A stretch of 64,000 nucleotides of DNA from Symbiodinium natans (GCA_905221605.1 CAJNDS010002181.1:496501-560500); one strand, 5' to 3'. Positions 23,178-33,170 are shown, counted from the stretch's first letter. A program made the numbers and translations. The notes: generated from the sequence alone by a model not told the origin.

Positions 23178-23644
23178 CTGAGGTTAGAAGGTTGGAAGAG
23201 GCTTAGGGTTTATAGGGTTCAGGGTTTATGCGAAAAAAGGGGCTAATGGTTAAAGGGTTTTAAGCTTTAAGAGGTTAAAGGGACTACAGTCCAGGGCTTC
23301 AGCAGTAGGAAGAACTTGGGGTCTAGGGAGTTTAGGAACGGTAGCGGGTCGTGGCGACAGCCTTCTCCGAAATTAGTCTGAGCTGTCTGTGACTGGATTC
23401 TCAATGTTTCAGGTTAGAATCGCGACAATCTTTCGGGTGTAGGGTTCAAAGGTTCGCAAGGCCCCGCATTAAAATGGGAGCTCCGAAAGCAACCGCAAGA
23501 AACTCGTGGGTTGCCCTACAACCCCGTCTATACCGCCCACTCTAGATTCCCCCCCTCAAAAATAACCTTAACTAGGCTTAGCTAGCTCTAAATAGCCTTG
23601 ATGATGGGGGGCATCTAGGGGGGGGGGGGGTGAGTAAGTGGAAC

Positions 23645-23711
23645 CCATGAGAAGCGGGACTGGCCATGTGCTTCCAAGATTCTCGAAGCCGGTGATGACC
23701 ACTCCATCATC
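23645..23711 (-). CDS. candidate exon
   Basis: 67 nt, CAG|G acceptor and GTTCCA donor, reading DDGVVITGFENLGSTWPVPL. Not recognised. Confidence 0.5.
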
Positions 23712-24058
23712 CTGGGCGCTTGTCTGTTTAGGGTAAGGCTTATAACTTATAACCCTAAACCCCTAAACCCCTAGACCCTAAACCCTAAAACCCTAAACCC
23801 CCAACCCCCTCAACCCTTAAAGCCCCTAAACCCTGAAGGTCGTGGGAGGCATGGGCTCCGGCATCCTGAGCCCTAACCAAAGAACCACGGAAAGCGGCCC
23901 CAACCTCCACAAGCCGCAGTTCGTCGAGAGTGTAGGGTTTAGGGCTTAGGGGTTACTTAGGGTTTAGGGTTTAGGGTTTAGGGTTTAGGGTTGAGGGTTT
24001 AGGGCTTAGGGTTACTTAGGGCCCTAAACCCTTTAGACACCTGCAGAACCCTAAGCCC

Positions 24059-24168
24059 TCAATGGCAAGAGTCGGCAATGCTGATGAGCACGCTGTAGAT
24101 GTGTGCCAGGTGCGACATCGCCTCTTGCGAGAGGCTCTGAGCGTCCGCGACTTCCACAGTCTCAGCTG
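24059..24168 (-). CDS. candidate exon of KH-protein gene, possibly terminal
   Basis: Reads AETVEVADAQSLSQEAMSHL, then AHIYSVLISIADSCH and a TGA. A GTGCTC donor after HIYS would let the gene continue toward 22.5 kb instead of ending here. Confidence 0.5.
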
Positions 24169-24365
24169 CTGCGTGAATAACTTAAACTCTCTACAGGAAG
24201 TTTCGCTAGCTGATGCTTGCTCCTTTTGAATTAAAGGACTCTTGCCCTTGAATCGACTCTGCACCCTAAACCCGAAACCCGACCCGAATTGCAATCTGTG
24301 AAGTCGACACCCTAAACCCTGAACTCATAAACCCTCGACAAGCCTAAGCAACCGTCAACCCCCCT

Positions 24366-24390
24366 CCCCCCCCCCCCCCCCCCCCCCCCC
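24366..24390. repeat. poly-C run of 25
   Basis: Longest C homopolymer in the window. Confidence 0.95.
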
Positions 24391-24473
24391 AACACATCAC
24401 TTTTCGGGTTTAGGGTTTGGGGTTTAGGGGTTTAGGGCTAAGGGTTTCTAGGGTTTACGCTTCATGAATACAC

Positions 24474-24515
24474 TCCGGCCCAAGTAGCCTGTTCAGTCAA
24501 CATCTGCTGCAGGTC
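24474..24515 (-). CDS. candidate exon of KH-protein gene
   Basis: 14 codons DLQQMLTEQATWAG between CAG|G and a GTGTAT donor, phase 0 to 0. Confidence 0.5.
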
Positions 24516-24825
24516 CTGGGGGGATACTTCGGGGCTCAGAGACGAGCCTCCAAGCCTAAAGACTGTGACCCTATAGCCTGTAACTCTAGACTCTGATCCC
24601 TAAATCTCAACTCTAAACCCCAAACCCGAGACCCTGAAAGCCCTGAACTCTCGGGCGAGACCAAAGGACATTCATGTTTATGGTTTAGGGGTTGTGGGTT
24701 TAGGGTGTCAGGGCTGCAGGGGTTTAGGGATTTAGGGTTCTTTGTTTTGGGGGGCATGAAGCCCTCCCTCAGAAGCTATTAGCCCAGCCCATTCTCCCCT
24801 GCATTCTGGGTCTGGGGTTTCCCTA

Positions 24826-24978
24826 AACCCTAAACCCTAAACCCTAAACCCTAAACCCTAACCCCTAAATCCTAAACCCTAAACCCTAAACCCTAAACGC
24901 AAAAGCCTAAAGCCTAAAGCCTAAAGCCTAAAGCCTAAAGCCTAAAGCCTAAAGCCTAAACCCTAAACCCTAAACCCT
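24826..24978 (-). repeat. CCCTAAA array with an AAAGCCT sub-array
   Basis: Nine or so CCCTAAA units, then about nine tandem AAAGCCT units, then CCCTAAA again: a homogenised point variant inside a telomeric tract. Confidence 0.9.
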
Positions 24979-25161
24979 AAGCTTCCCTTAATAGGGATTT
25001 CAAGCTTGCCGTGGGTTTAGAGTAATGCGGGCTGTGGCTTTACTTGAGGGTTCATACAGGTACTTCTATGGCCATAGCCTTGTCTATCTAGGGCACGGAC
25101 AACCCTACTTTTAAGTATTCATGGGTTTGGGGATTGCAGGGATTCTAGGGGTTGCAAAGTG

Positions 25162-25300
25162 GTTCAGGGTACTTCTAACCCAATTATCAGTGTAGTTATA
25201 ACCCACTTATAAGCCCCTGAAGTACTCTAAGAGGGTTATACTTGGGTCATAATAAGTACAGTTATAATTGGGTTACTAAGTACCATGAACCTCCAAGTAG
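25162..25300. mobile_element. MITE-like element, family A
   Basis: Left GTTCAGGGTACTTCTAACCC; right GTACCATGAACCTCCAAGTA; internal ATAACCCACTTATAAG. Confidence 0.6.
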
Positions 25301-25341
25301 GGTTTACCACCCTAAACCTTATACCCTAAACTCTAAATGAA

Positions 25342-25444
25342 CACTAAACCCTAAACCCTAAACCCTAAACCCTAAACCCTAAACCCTAAACCCTAAACCC
25401 TAAACCCTAAACCCTATCCCTAAACCCTAAACACTAAACCCTAA
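25342..25444 (-). repeat. interstitial (CCCTAAA)n
   Basis: About 14 units, directly left of the KH exon at 25454. Confidence 0.9.
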
Positions 25445-25453
25445 ACTGCAGGC

Positions 25454-25507
25454 CTCCAGAAGCTGCGAGGCCATCGCTACGGCGGGCTTGGGCCCGAAGA
25501 GCCGCAC
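25454..25507 (-). CDS. KH-domain exon, second half of domain
   Basis: 18 codons VRLFGPKPAVAMASQLLE after a strong TTTTTTCAG|G acceptor, GC donor. Joined in phase 0 to 26606-26673 it completes a KH RNA-binding fold: beta strand VRLFG followed by the helix AVAMASQLLE. Confidence 0.75.
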
Positions 25508-25545
25508 CTGAAAAAAGGTCTCGGGTTGAGGCTTTAGGGCTTTGG

Positions 25546-25630
25546 TTTAGGGTTTAGGGTTTAGGGTTTAGGGTTTAGGGTTTAGGGTTAGGGTTTAGGG
25601 TTTAGGGTTTAGGGTTTAGGGTCTAGGGCG
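25546..25630 (+). repeat. interstitial (TTTAGGG)n
   Basis: About 11 units directly right of the KH exon. Confidence 0.9.
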
Positions 25631-26221
25631 TAGGAATTGCTTACGCCGCCCCAAAAACCCCTTAAACATCTGAGCGCCAAATCCTGGAACCGCCCATACA
25701 CAAAAGCCCAAAGCCTCTCCGCCCGCCTGAACCCTGAACTGTGAACCCTTCCTTGAAGACGAAAGCGAAACCTCAAATTGGGGTCATATACCCTGACTAC
25801 TATAAGTCATATTAGGGTACATGAACCATACACCCTTTTAGAGTTCATTTAGTCCCCAAGGTTCTGCCCCCAAGAGAGAGTGAGAGAGAGAGAGAGAGAG
25901 CGAAAAAAAAACTTCACGAGGCTTTGGGGATTGATGCGAGCAGTCTCACGGAGCGTTTGGTGTTCGGAGGTATTGGGGATGCAGGAAACGTCACCTTAAA
26001 CCCAAAAACACATTAAACCCAAAAAACACCGGGGGTTTTAGGGCTTAACTGATGCCTTGCGAGTCCAAACATTTAGGTTGGCCTCTTATTGGGGCTCTGC
26101 ACAGCATGTGAAGGTTTGCTTGATTTCGACAGGCTTTTATAAATTGGGGGCCTGCTTAGCTTTCTGAAGGGAGTAGTCACCAAACCCTAAACCCTGTAAA
26201 GCCTACAAACCCTGTAAGCCA

Positions 26222-26515
26222 TGTAAACCCTACACACCCTATGAACCCCATACACCCTGTAAACCCTTCAAACCCTATAAACCCTATAAACCCTATAACC
26301 CTATAAACCCTATAAACCCTACAAATCCTATAAACCCTATAAACCCTATAAACCCTATAAACCCTATAAAACCTATAAACCCTATAAACCCTATAAACCC
26401 TACAAACTCTATAAACCCTATAAACCCTATAAACCCTATAAACCCTATAAACCCTATAAACCCTATAAACCCTATAAACCCTATAAACCCTATAAACCCT
26501 ATAACCCCTAAACCC
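26222..26515 (-). repeat. CCCTATAAA 9-mer array
   Basis: About 30 tandem 9-bp units CCCTATAAA, an expanded variant of CCCTAAA, ending in plain CCCTAAA and an A-rich tract. Confidence 0.92.
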
Positions 26516-26605
26516 TAACCCCTAAACCCTAAACCCTAACCCCCCAAAAAAAAAATAAAATAAAAAAAAAAAAAAAAACTGCTGGGCTAGGGGGAAGGCC
26601 AGTGC

Positions 26606-26673
26606 CTCTTTCGTCGATCGCTCGATGTGGACCCTACAGCCGCTAAGCTGCTGGATGCGCTGCACAGCAGAAC
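26606..26673 (-). CDS. KH-domain exon, first half of domain
   Basis: 68 nt after CAG|G, GC donor, reading SAVQRIQQLSGCRVHIERST then KE. The pattern I..I...SG..V.I is the diagnostic KH core helix and strand. The opposite strand is open too (CLFRRSLDVDPTAAKLL), but the KH match and the exact continuation at 25454 decide the strand. Confidence 0.75.
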
Positions 26674-26790
26674 CTGGGTTGAGAAGGTTTAGGGTTTAGG
26701 GTTTAGGGCTTAGGGTTTAGGGCTAAGGGTTTAGAGTTTACGGTTTAGGGGTTATGGGGTTCAGGGCTTGGGGTTTAGAGGGGTTAATGG

Positions 26791-26889
26791 AGGTTGTTCC
26801 CCCTTAGACTAACAGTCCTGAATAAGGAGTGTAGAACCCCGTATTATACTCCCTATCCAGGACTGTGAGCATAAGCGGGAACATCCCAA
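26791..26889. mobile_element. MITE-like element, family C
   Basis: Ends AGGTTGTTCCCCCTTAGACT and AAGCGGGAACATCCCAA; internal inverted AACAGTCCTGAATAAGG / CCAGGACTGTG. Confidence 0.6.
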
Positions 26890-26954
26890 TTTAGAGGGCT
26901 TCAAGGTTTATCGGGTTTAGGTTTTAGAGGGTGCAGAGGGCTCAGAGGGTTTAC

Positions 26955-26988
26955 CTAAGGCACACCAGACCGAGCCACCGAGCACATC
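26955..26988 (-). CDS. candidate micro-exon of KH-protein gene
   Basis: 34 nt after GTTTAG|G, GTAAAC donor, reading DVLGGSVWCAL and ending one base into a Gly codon that the KH exon completes (G-SAVQRI). The GGSV..ALG stretch sits where the KH GxxG loop belongs. Confidence 0.5.
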
Positions 26989-27087
26989 CTAAACCCTAAG
27001 CCCTAAACCCTAAATCCTAAACCCCAAATCCTGAATCCCTAAACTCTAAGCCCGAAAGACTCAAAACCCTCAAGCCTGAGCCTCAAC

Positions 27088-27174
27088 CCGGATCGCCAGA
27101 GCGCTGGTTGCATCCTCGGACATGCGCGTTCTCATCAGCTCGGCCCAGACCTCGCCGTGACTCTTGCGCGGCAT
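27088..27174 (-). CDS. candidate exon of KH-protein gene
   Basis: 29 codons starting MPRKSHGEVWAELMRTRMSE, donor GTTGAG. The ATG could be a start codon; alternatively the exon starts at the AAG acceptor just inside (SHGEVW). Confidence 0.5.
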
Positions 27175-27456
27175 TTTTCGGGGTCTTGGGCGGTTTTGGG
27201 CCTTTTTGGGCCTTGTTGGGCCTTTTTGGGCCTTGTTGGGCCTTTTGGGCCTTTTGGGTTTTTGTAGGGTGGAGGGTCTGGGGCTTAGAGAGAGCGGGGT
27301 TTAGAGTTTAGGGCCATTTGGGCCTTTTGGGCTTAGGCTTTTCTAGGGTGGCGGGTCTGGGGCTTAGTGTAGATACGACGGGTTCGGCTCTTCTCTTCAC
27401 TCTTGACCGAACGGCCCCGAGAGTGCTCTCATGGGGCTCGGCTCGGCTTCCCATCC

Positions 27457-27541
27457 TTTAGGGTTTAGGGTTTAGGGTTTAGGGTTTAGGGTTTAGGGTT
27501 TAGGGTTTAGGGTTTAGGGTTTAGAGTTTAGGGTTTAGGGC
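27457..27541 (+). repeat. interstitial (TTTAGGG)n
   Basis: About 12 units. Confidence 0.9.
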
Positions 27542-27634
27542 CTTGCGAGCCGTGCTGGCCGCAAGTCCACCGGCTGCCCTGACGCCCTTGGCTTCTTCCA
27601 TCGGGACGGTGCCCCCGAGCCTTTGGTGGCTAAG
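27542..27634 (-). CDS. candidate exon of KH-protein gene
   Basis: 31 codons reading LSHQRLGGTVPMEEAKGVRA and an Ala-rich end, GC donor. Flank polarity is the reverse of the usual pattern (TTTAGGG left, CCCTAAA right), and the plus strand is also open. Confidence 0.4.
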
Positions 27635-27652
27635 CTCCGCAGGTGGCTGAAC

Positions 27653-27741
27653 CCTAAACCCTAAACCCTAACCCTAAACCCTAAACCCTAAACCCTAAAC
27701 CCTAAACCCTAAACCCTAAACCCTAAACCCTAAACCCTAAA
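27653..27741 (-). repeat. interstitial (CCCTAAA)n
   Basis: About 12 units. Confidence 0.9.
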
Positions 27742-27852
27742 CTGGTTCAAAAGGCACCTGTGCTCGTGTCCTCCCGCGCATAAGCACTGGATTTTCTCAG
27801 TCCCTACAGAGCCTTCACCCTACAAATGGGTCCAGGGTAGAGAAGGGTTAGA

Positions 27853-27994
27853 CTTGGAGGTTCAGGGTACTTAGTAACCCAATTATAACTGTACTTATAA
27901 CCCAATTGGAGCCCTAACAGGGTACTTAAGGGGCTTATAAGGGGACACAATACACGTAAAACTGGGTTATAAGTACCCTGAACCTCCAAGTAGG
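27853..27994. mobile_element. MITE-like element, family A, best copy
   Basis: Near-perfect outer inverted repeats ACTTGGAGGTTCAGGGTACT / GTACCCTGAACCTCCAAGT; internal ATAACCCAATT and CTTAAGGGGCTTATAAG. Confidence 0.7.
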
Positions 27995-28075
27995 GTAGAA
28001 AATAACACCCGAAATCCTTAAACCCCCCAACCTGAAACCCCTCAATTCTGCATGTCGGGGCGCAGCGCTGCACAC

Positions 28076-28117
28076 GTCCTTGCGTGGGCCACCGAGGCAC
28101 TCCAACTGCCGCTGCAC
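28076..28117 (-). CDS. candidate exon of KH-protein gene
   Basis: 14 codons VQRQLECLGGPRKD between AG|G and GTGTGC; the frame stays open past the donor. Confidence 0.45.
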
Positions 28118-28426
28118 CTCAGTTTTGGTTGGGGGGGGGCGGGGGCCTGGGGATCATCCCAAAACCCTAAACCCTAAACCCTAAGCCCTAAACCCTGAAC
28201 CCCAAGCCGTGTCTTTTCTTTGGGGTTGAGGGTTTAAGGTACGGGTGTGGCTTGTGGGTGTGTGTGTGTGTGTGTGTGTGTCAAGGAACTGATGGCACGA
28301 TCCCCGCTGAACTGTAACACCTGTGTCCCCGAACATCTGAATGATTTAATAAACCTAAAGCCCGAACCCCAAACCCTAACCCTAAACCCTAAAACCTGAA
28401 ACCCCGCCTTAAATTCGGGTGGAGAC

Positions 28427-28482
28427 GGGTGGAGAACTTCGCTCGCTAGAGGGTCTGATGGCGGCAGGCACTTCCACTAGGA
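28427..28482 (-). CDS. candidate exon of KH-protein gene
   Basis: 56 nt reading LVEVPAAIRPSSERSSPP; LVEVPAA resembles the first strand of a KH domain. Donor GTCTCC. Confidence 0.45.
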
Positions 28483-28610
28483 CTTTCGTTGGGTTTCAGG
28501 GAGGGCCTTCAAAGGAGAGGGCGGCCACCTGTTTAGGGTTTAGGGTTTAGGGTTTCGGGTTTAGGACATTCATTGATCAAGAATTCTGCGAACCTCTGCC
28601 TGGAAAAAAT

Positions 28611-28669
28611 ATACCTGGTGATCACTGGACAGTTTTTGGAAAACATATACCTGGTGATCACTGGACAGT
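28611..28669 (+). repeat. tandem duplication, 35-bp period
   Basis: A 24-bp sequence beginning ATACCTGGTGATCACTGG occurs at 28611 and again at 28646. Confidence 0.9.
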
Positions 28670-29040
28670 TCTTCAGATCGAGCGCCCAGCCCCGATCTCC
28701 AACAAGAAATTTGCGGGTGAAGCAGGGCTAGGATGGCCCTGAAAACCCCTTTGAACTATGCTCCTGTTGAATATGAATTCTTAAACCCAATAAGGGAAAA
28801 TGTAAAATGTCCCAAGGGCCTGCCTAGAGGGTAAGGCTAGAGGCTTTGGAGTGAGGTCCGAGTTGCTGTCGAGAATTAAGAGTTGCCCTATACAAGGAAC
28901 CCGATGAAGGGACAAAGAACTTCTTCGATCCACGACCTGTTGCTCCCTGAACCCTAAACCCTAAACCCTAAACCCTAACCCCTGCCCCCTAAACCCTTAC
29001 TAAACCCTAAACACTAAACCCTAAACCCTGAACTGTTCAC

Positions 29041-29092
29041 TGCTCGGGCGCATCTGCGATGGCGGAGTCTGAGCCGGTCACGCGCAGTACTC
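29041..29092 (-). CDS. candidate KH exon (second KH copy, 3' part)
   Basis: 52 nt after CAG|G, GTGAAC donor, reading VLRVTGSDSAIADAPE. V.RVTG....IA.A is the closing strand and helix of a KH domain. Confidence 0.55.
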
Positions 29093-29397
29093 CTGGTCGA
29101 GATGCGGACACATGCCACACATGTTTTTTTTAGGGTTTAGGGTTCATATATAGGGTTTAGGGTTTAGGGTTTAGTTTGGGGTTTAGGGCTTAGGGTTTAG
29201 GGTTCAGGGTATAGGGTTCAGGAGGTTAACTTTATTCCTCAAACTGTGCTCTTTAAGACCCCCCCCCCCCTCCCCCCCCGCCTCGAGTTCGGTCGAACCT
29301 GATCGGAAGCTGCGGGTTTTAGGGTTTAGGGTTTAGGGTTTAGGGTTTAGGGTTTAGGGTTTAGGGTCCGGAGCCCTACAACCGAAAACCGAAAAGC

Positions 29398-29451
29398 CTG
29401 TGGGAGACAAGCTTCCGCTCTGACCAAGCTTTCGAGGGTAGTACCATGAGC
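29398..29451 (-). CDS. candidate exon
   Basis: 18 codons AHGTTLESLVRAEACLPQ between AG|G and a GC donor. Confidence 0.45.
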
Positions 29452-29703
29452 CTTGGGCCCTTCAGGGGTTCATTTAGGGTTTAGGGTTTAGGGTTTAGGG
29501 TTTAGGGTTTAGGGTTCATAGTACATATACCGCGAAGTATGACAAAAGCTAGACCCTAAACTCCCTTCGTAGCCCAGTAACCATGTGATGATGGGGGTAC
29601 CCTTTTTCGGGTTGGACACCCTAAACCCAAAACCCTAAACTTTAAAACAGGGTAGCAAGGCCCCCCACTAGGCTGCCAAACCCCGGAACCTGAGATCATC
29701 AAC

Positions 29704-29751
29704 CTCTTTCTGTTTCAGTCGCGGCACTTCAAAACCGCCCGGCTGGCGTTC
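29704..29751 (-). CDS. candidate exon
   Basis: 16 codons ERQPGGFEVPRLKQKE between AG|G and GTTGAT. The plus strand is open after a good acceptor (SRHFKTARLAFLESR). Confidence 0.45.
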
Positions 29752-30313
29752 CTTGAGAGCAGGGTCTAGGGTTTCAGGTTTAGGTTTTAGAGTTTTCGGG
29801 TTTAGGGTTTGGGGTTTGGGGTTTCGGGTTGGTTTCAGGTTCAAAACCTGGACCTAGGTCTTAGGGGTTTTGCTGGGTCGGGTCCCTGGAAGTGGCTGCC
29901 GATGCCAGTGGCCTGACCATACTTGGTTCGTTTCGGGTTTTTAGTATATGTGCCTCAAAACACTATAAATCCTGATGTGACTGGGGACTCGGGTGGGTCC
30001 TATGCCCAACCAAGCCTAACCAAGCTTACATAAATCTGACCATCATCGCCCAAATCCTTCAACAAAGTCTCATCTGTTGTGGTTAGGGTTTCGGGTGTAA
30101 ATGCTCAATGAGTGCCCCTTGCATAGACATGGCCAAACCCTGCCTGAACCCCAACGCCTAAAGCCCAAACCCTAGACCTTAAACACTACCCCTAAACCCT
30201 AAACCATACCCCTAAACCGTAAACCCTAAACCCTAAACCCTAAACCCCAAACCCCAAACACCTAAACCCCTAAGCCCAGCACCAACGTCTGGAAGCCCGA
30301 ATCCCATGCATGC

Positions 30314-30384
30314 CCAAAGAGCTGGATCTCTCGTAGCCGGCGGCGGCCGCGTCGGCAGAAAGAGGCATGGAGCTCCTCGGAGTT
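30314..30384 (-). CDS. candidate exon
   Basis: 71 nt reading NSEELHASFCRRGRRRLREI then QLF; another frame is open. GC donor. Confidence 0.35.
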
Positions 30385-30469
30385 CTTGGAGGTTTAGGGT
30401 TTAGGGTTTGGGGTTTAGGGTTTAGGGTTTAGGGTTTAGGGTTTAGGGTTTAGGGTTTAGGGTTTACGG

Positions 30470-30566
30470 CACTTGTAGTCCCAAATATAGCTGCAGTTAT
30501 AACCCACTTATAAGCCCCTCAAGTAGCTATAGTTCGGCTACTGGGTACCATGAACCTCCAAGTAGG
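30470..30566. mobile_element. MITE-like element, family A (decayed left end)
   Basis: Internal ATAACCCACTTATAAGCCCC and right GTACCATGAACCTCCAAGTA. Confidence 0.5.
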
Positions 30567-30754
30567 TCGGAGCAAGATAGGGGCCTTAATAATTCGAACA
30601 GGATTTGTCCTTTCTTAATATATAGGGACCATCAAGAGAATCCGATTGGTAATCATCTCGATCTTTAAATTCGGTGGTTGGAACGTTTTCGGATATTTCA
30701 GGGATAAGGAATCATGGAGTGGTGTCTGGGGTTTAGGGCTTAGGCTCTGTCAGG

Positions 30755-30835
30755 GCTTGGTAGGGCTTGTTAGGGTTTGTTAGGGTTTGTTAGGGCTTGT
30801 TAGGGTTCGTGAGGGTTTGTTAGGGGTTGTTAGGT
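30755..30835 (+). repeat. TTAGGGTTTG 10-mer array
   Basis: About eight units of TTAGGGTTTG/TTAGGGCTTG, another expanded telomere-like variant. Confidence 0.85.
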
Positions 30836-30923
30836 TTAAGGTTGAGGATGAGGAGGTTGGCGTTCGCGGGCAGCCGCAACATCAGCGACAAACAAAATCC
30901 TAGACGTGGTTTTTGGCAGCTAC

Positions 30924-30956
30924 GTAACGGACTTGGCAAACCTGCGTTGACAACAC
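30924..30956 (-). CDS. candidate micro-exon
   Basis: Eleven codons VLSTQVCQVRY between CAG|G and GTAGCT; the plus strand is open over a longer stretch. Confidence 0.3.
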
Positions 30957-31433
30957 CTGCAAGGGACAAGCCCTAGACCGTAGACCGTCTGACTGAACCC
31001 ACACCGAAAACCCGGACAACCAAATGGAGCCCAAGACCTCCGGATGTACTCTTAAACCCGAGGCCCAAGTCTCACTCTCCCGAGGGTGCCTGAGGCCCCT
31101 GAAGCGCCTAAGGCCTTCAGAACCCCCTATAGCCTATGGGGTTTAGGGTTTAGGGTTTAGGATTTCGGGTTTGGGGTTCAGGGTTTAGGGTTTAGGGTTG
31201 AGGGTTTAGGGTTTGGGGTTCAGGGCGAAACTTCCAGGTTCCCCCCCAGAGTCAAGAACGCCATGGAGCGGGGTCAAGCTGGATCTCGATGCTTGCATGG
31301 CCAGTACCGGAAAAGATGAGCTGTCCTCGACATCAGGGTGTAGGGTGCAGAGTTTTGCGTTTAGATGCAGGTGCATGTCACAAAACTGCTGAAACTCATT
31401 GACGTCTTTACAAATACGAACTAAACCTCCAAC

Positions 31434-31583
31434 CTTACAACGTGATTCCGAAAGACTAGTTTGGGGGTCCAGTGTTTGGGCTTCTACAGTACCGTAACAA
31501 GCATGCGGTCCACGAATCCCTGACTTCAGAGTCCTTAGACATAACCTGAAGGGTAGGGTTTGCAAGGCATGTGCAGAGACAAC
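31434..31583 (-). CDS. candidate 50-codon exon
   Basis: After GTGCAG|G it reads VVSAHALQTLPFRLCLRTLK and onward to a GTTGGA donor. The same frame stays open on to about 31206, so the true end may be further down. Not recognised. Confidence 0.4.
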
Positions 31584-32117
31584 CTGCACCCTTCTAACCC
31601 TAAACCCTGACCCTAAACCCTAAACCCTAAACCCTAAACCCTAAGCCCTAAGCCCTAAACCCTAAACCCTAAACCCTAAACCATAAACCAACCCTACTTC
31701 TCCAATAACCAAGGGAAAGAAGGTTAAACTGTTAAACTTCTGTCGTTCCAAACGACAAGAAAATTAACGTTCAACCTGTGGCCAAGTAAGTGAAACGAAA
31801 TGTACCCCGAAAGCTACCAGGGCGCTGAAAACCTAGTTAGCATACTCATAAGGGGGATAGTAGTAGCAATTAATTATTCCGACCCCTATATTACGCAGCA
31901 ACTAGGAGCCAGGCCGAAACCCTAAACGCTAACCCAAACCCTGAACCCTGAACCCTAAACCAGGGCCCATATTAAGGGCCCATGTAACTACCCGTACATA
32001 CGCAGCACTTAAAAGCCACTGAAAGCCTAGACCCCCCCCCCCCCCCCCCGAAACCCTAAACCCTAAACCCTAAACCCTGAACCCTAAACCCTAAACCCTA
32101 AACCCTAAACCCTAAAC

Positions 32118-32192
32118 GCCAGGGCCTCTGTCCATCTGCATGTCGTTGATGCCGTTGCTCGGAGCCATCTCCTTCAGGGACAGGCTTTCGAA
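32118..32192 (-). CDS. exon, unrecognised protein
   Basis: 25 codons FESLSLKEMAPSNGINDMQM and onward. CAG acceptor; the donor is GTTTAG, the first bases of a telomeric repeat array. Phase 0 to 0, following the 32661 exon. Confidence 0.6.
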
Positions 32193-32660
32193 CTGAAGCC
32201 CTTAAACCCTAAAACCCTGAAACCCTAAACCCGAAACCTTAAGCCCTAAACCCTAACCCTAAACCTTAAACCCTAAACCCTAAGCCCTAAACCCTAAACC
32301 CTAAACCCTATGCACCCTGAATAGTTGGAATCCTAAGGACCAGAGCCTTAAGCCCATAAATGTCTCGACAGACAACGACCCTCGAGCCCCTAGGCTCTTA
32401 TCTCAAGCTCTACGCTTCTAAAGCCGAACACCTGTACGGTTTAGGGCTTAGGGGTTCCTAAACCTTGAATCCCAGGCGCCCGACACCACAAACACCAAAG
32501 TGTCGCAGACTTGTCCCGGAAAAAAAGGGGCAATAAGGGCCTGATCTGGGTCCTAGTCTTCACGACTTGGGGATGCAGACCTTGAGGATATGTGTGTGCC
32601 TCCAATCTAGAACATTCCAGGCACTTCGGGTTGATTTCAGGTTTCACATGAGAGTTGAAC

Positions 32661-32781
32661 CCCTGGTTCCCGTCCTTGGGCATGAAAAACCAAAGCGAAA
32701 TCTGCCCCAACCAAGTTGCGCAGAGCTCGAGCCAAGGCCGTGCAGAAGATGTGTGCATCCGAGTGGGGGCCGAAGGGGGGG
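32661..32781 (-). CDS. exon, unrecognised protein
   Basis: 121 nt reading PPFGPHSDAHIFCTALARAL then RNLVGADFALVFHAQGREPG. AG acceptor, GTTCAA donor. Its phases fit both neighbours exactly. Not assigned to a family. Confidence 0.65.
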
Positions 32782-32972
32782 CTTCTAGTAGGTCTTGGGG
32801 TGTAGAGGCTTATGGGAGTTTCCGAACTTAGGGGTACCTTACAAAGGTCCTTCTTATAAGGGAATCCCACTATTTCGGGGACTCTATTCGGGGTCCCTTA
32901 TTTTCGTAAACCCCCTTACAGGGTCATGTAGGGATCGTTCGTGTCCAGAATGTCTGCGGCTTAGGGGGGGAC

Positions 32973-33046
32973 CCTTTGCACTCCCAGAACTGCAGCTTCT
33001 GCAGACGAAGCAGCCCGTCATGACCGGGAAGCCAGGCCCCGTTGAT
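32973..33046 (-). CDS. exon, unrecognised protein
   Basis: Reads INGAWLPGHDGLLRLQKLQF then WECKG to a GTCCCC donor, phase matching the 32661 exon. No AG acceptor is visible at its 5' side, so the upper end is approximate. Confidence 0.5.
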
Positions 33047-33074
33047 GGAATGTTTAGGATTTAGGGTTTAGGGT

Positions 33075-33170
33075 TTAACACTTGAGAAGAGCGACAATCA
33101 ATCCGGTAGGATCCTGCAGGCTATGAACACAACTCCGTGAAGCGTCAGTAGCATAACTTCCACTTCGAAA
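33075..33170 (-). CDS. candidate exon
   Basis: After CTGCAG, reads FRSGSYATDASRSCVHSLQD and to a TAA; could be terminal or end earlier at a GTTGTG donor. Confidence 0.3.
   Translation of the reverse strand, partial: FRSGSYATDASRSCVHSLQDPTGLIVALLKC

Noticed and set aside
26606-26673. Plus-strand CLFRRSLDVDPTAAKLL exon
   Set aside because: The minus strand encodes a KH domain core that continues precisely at 25454.
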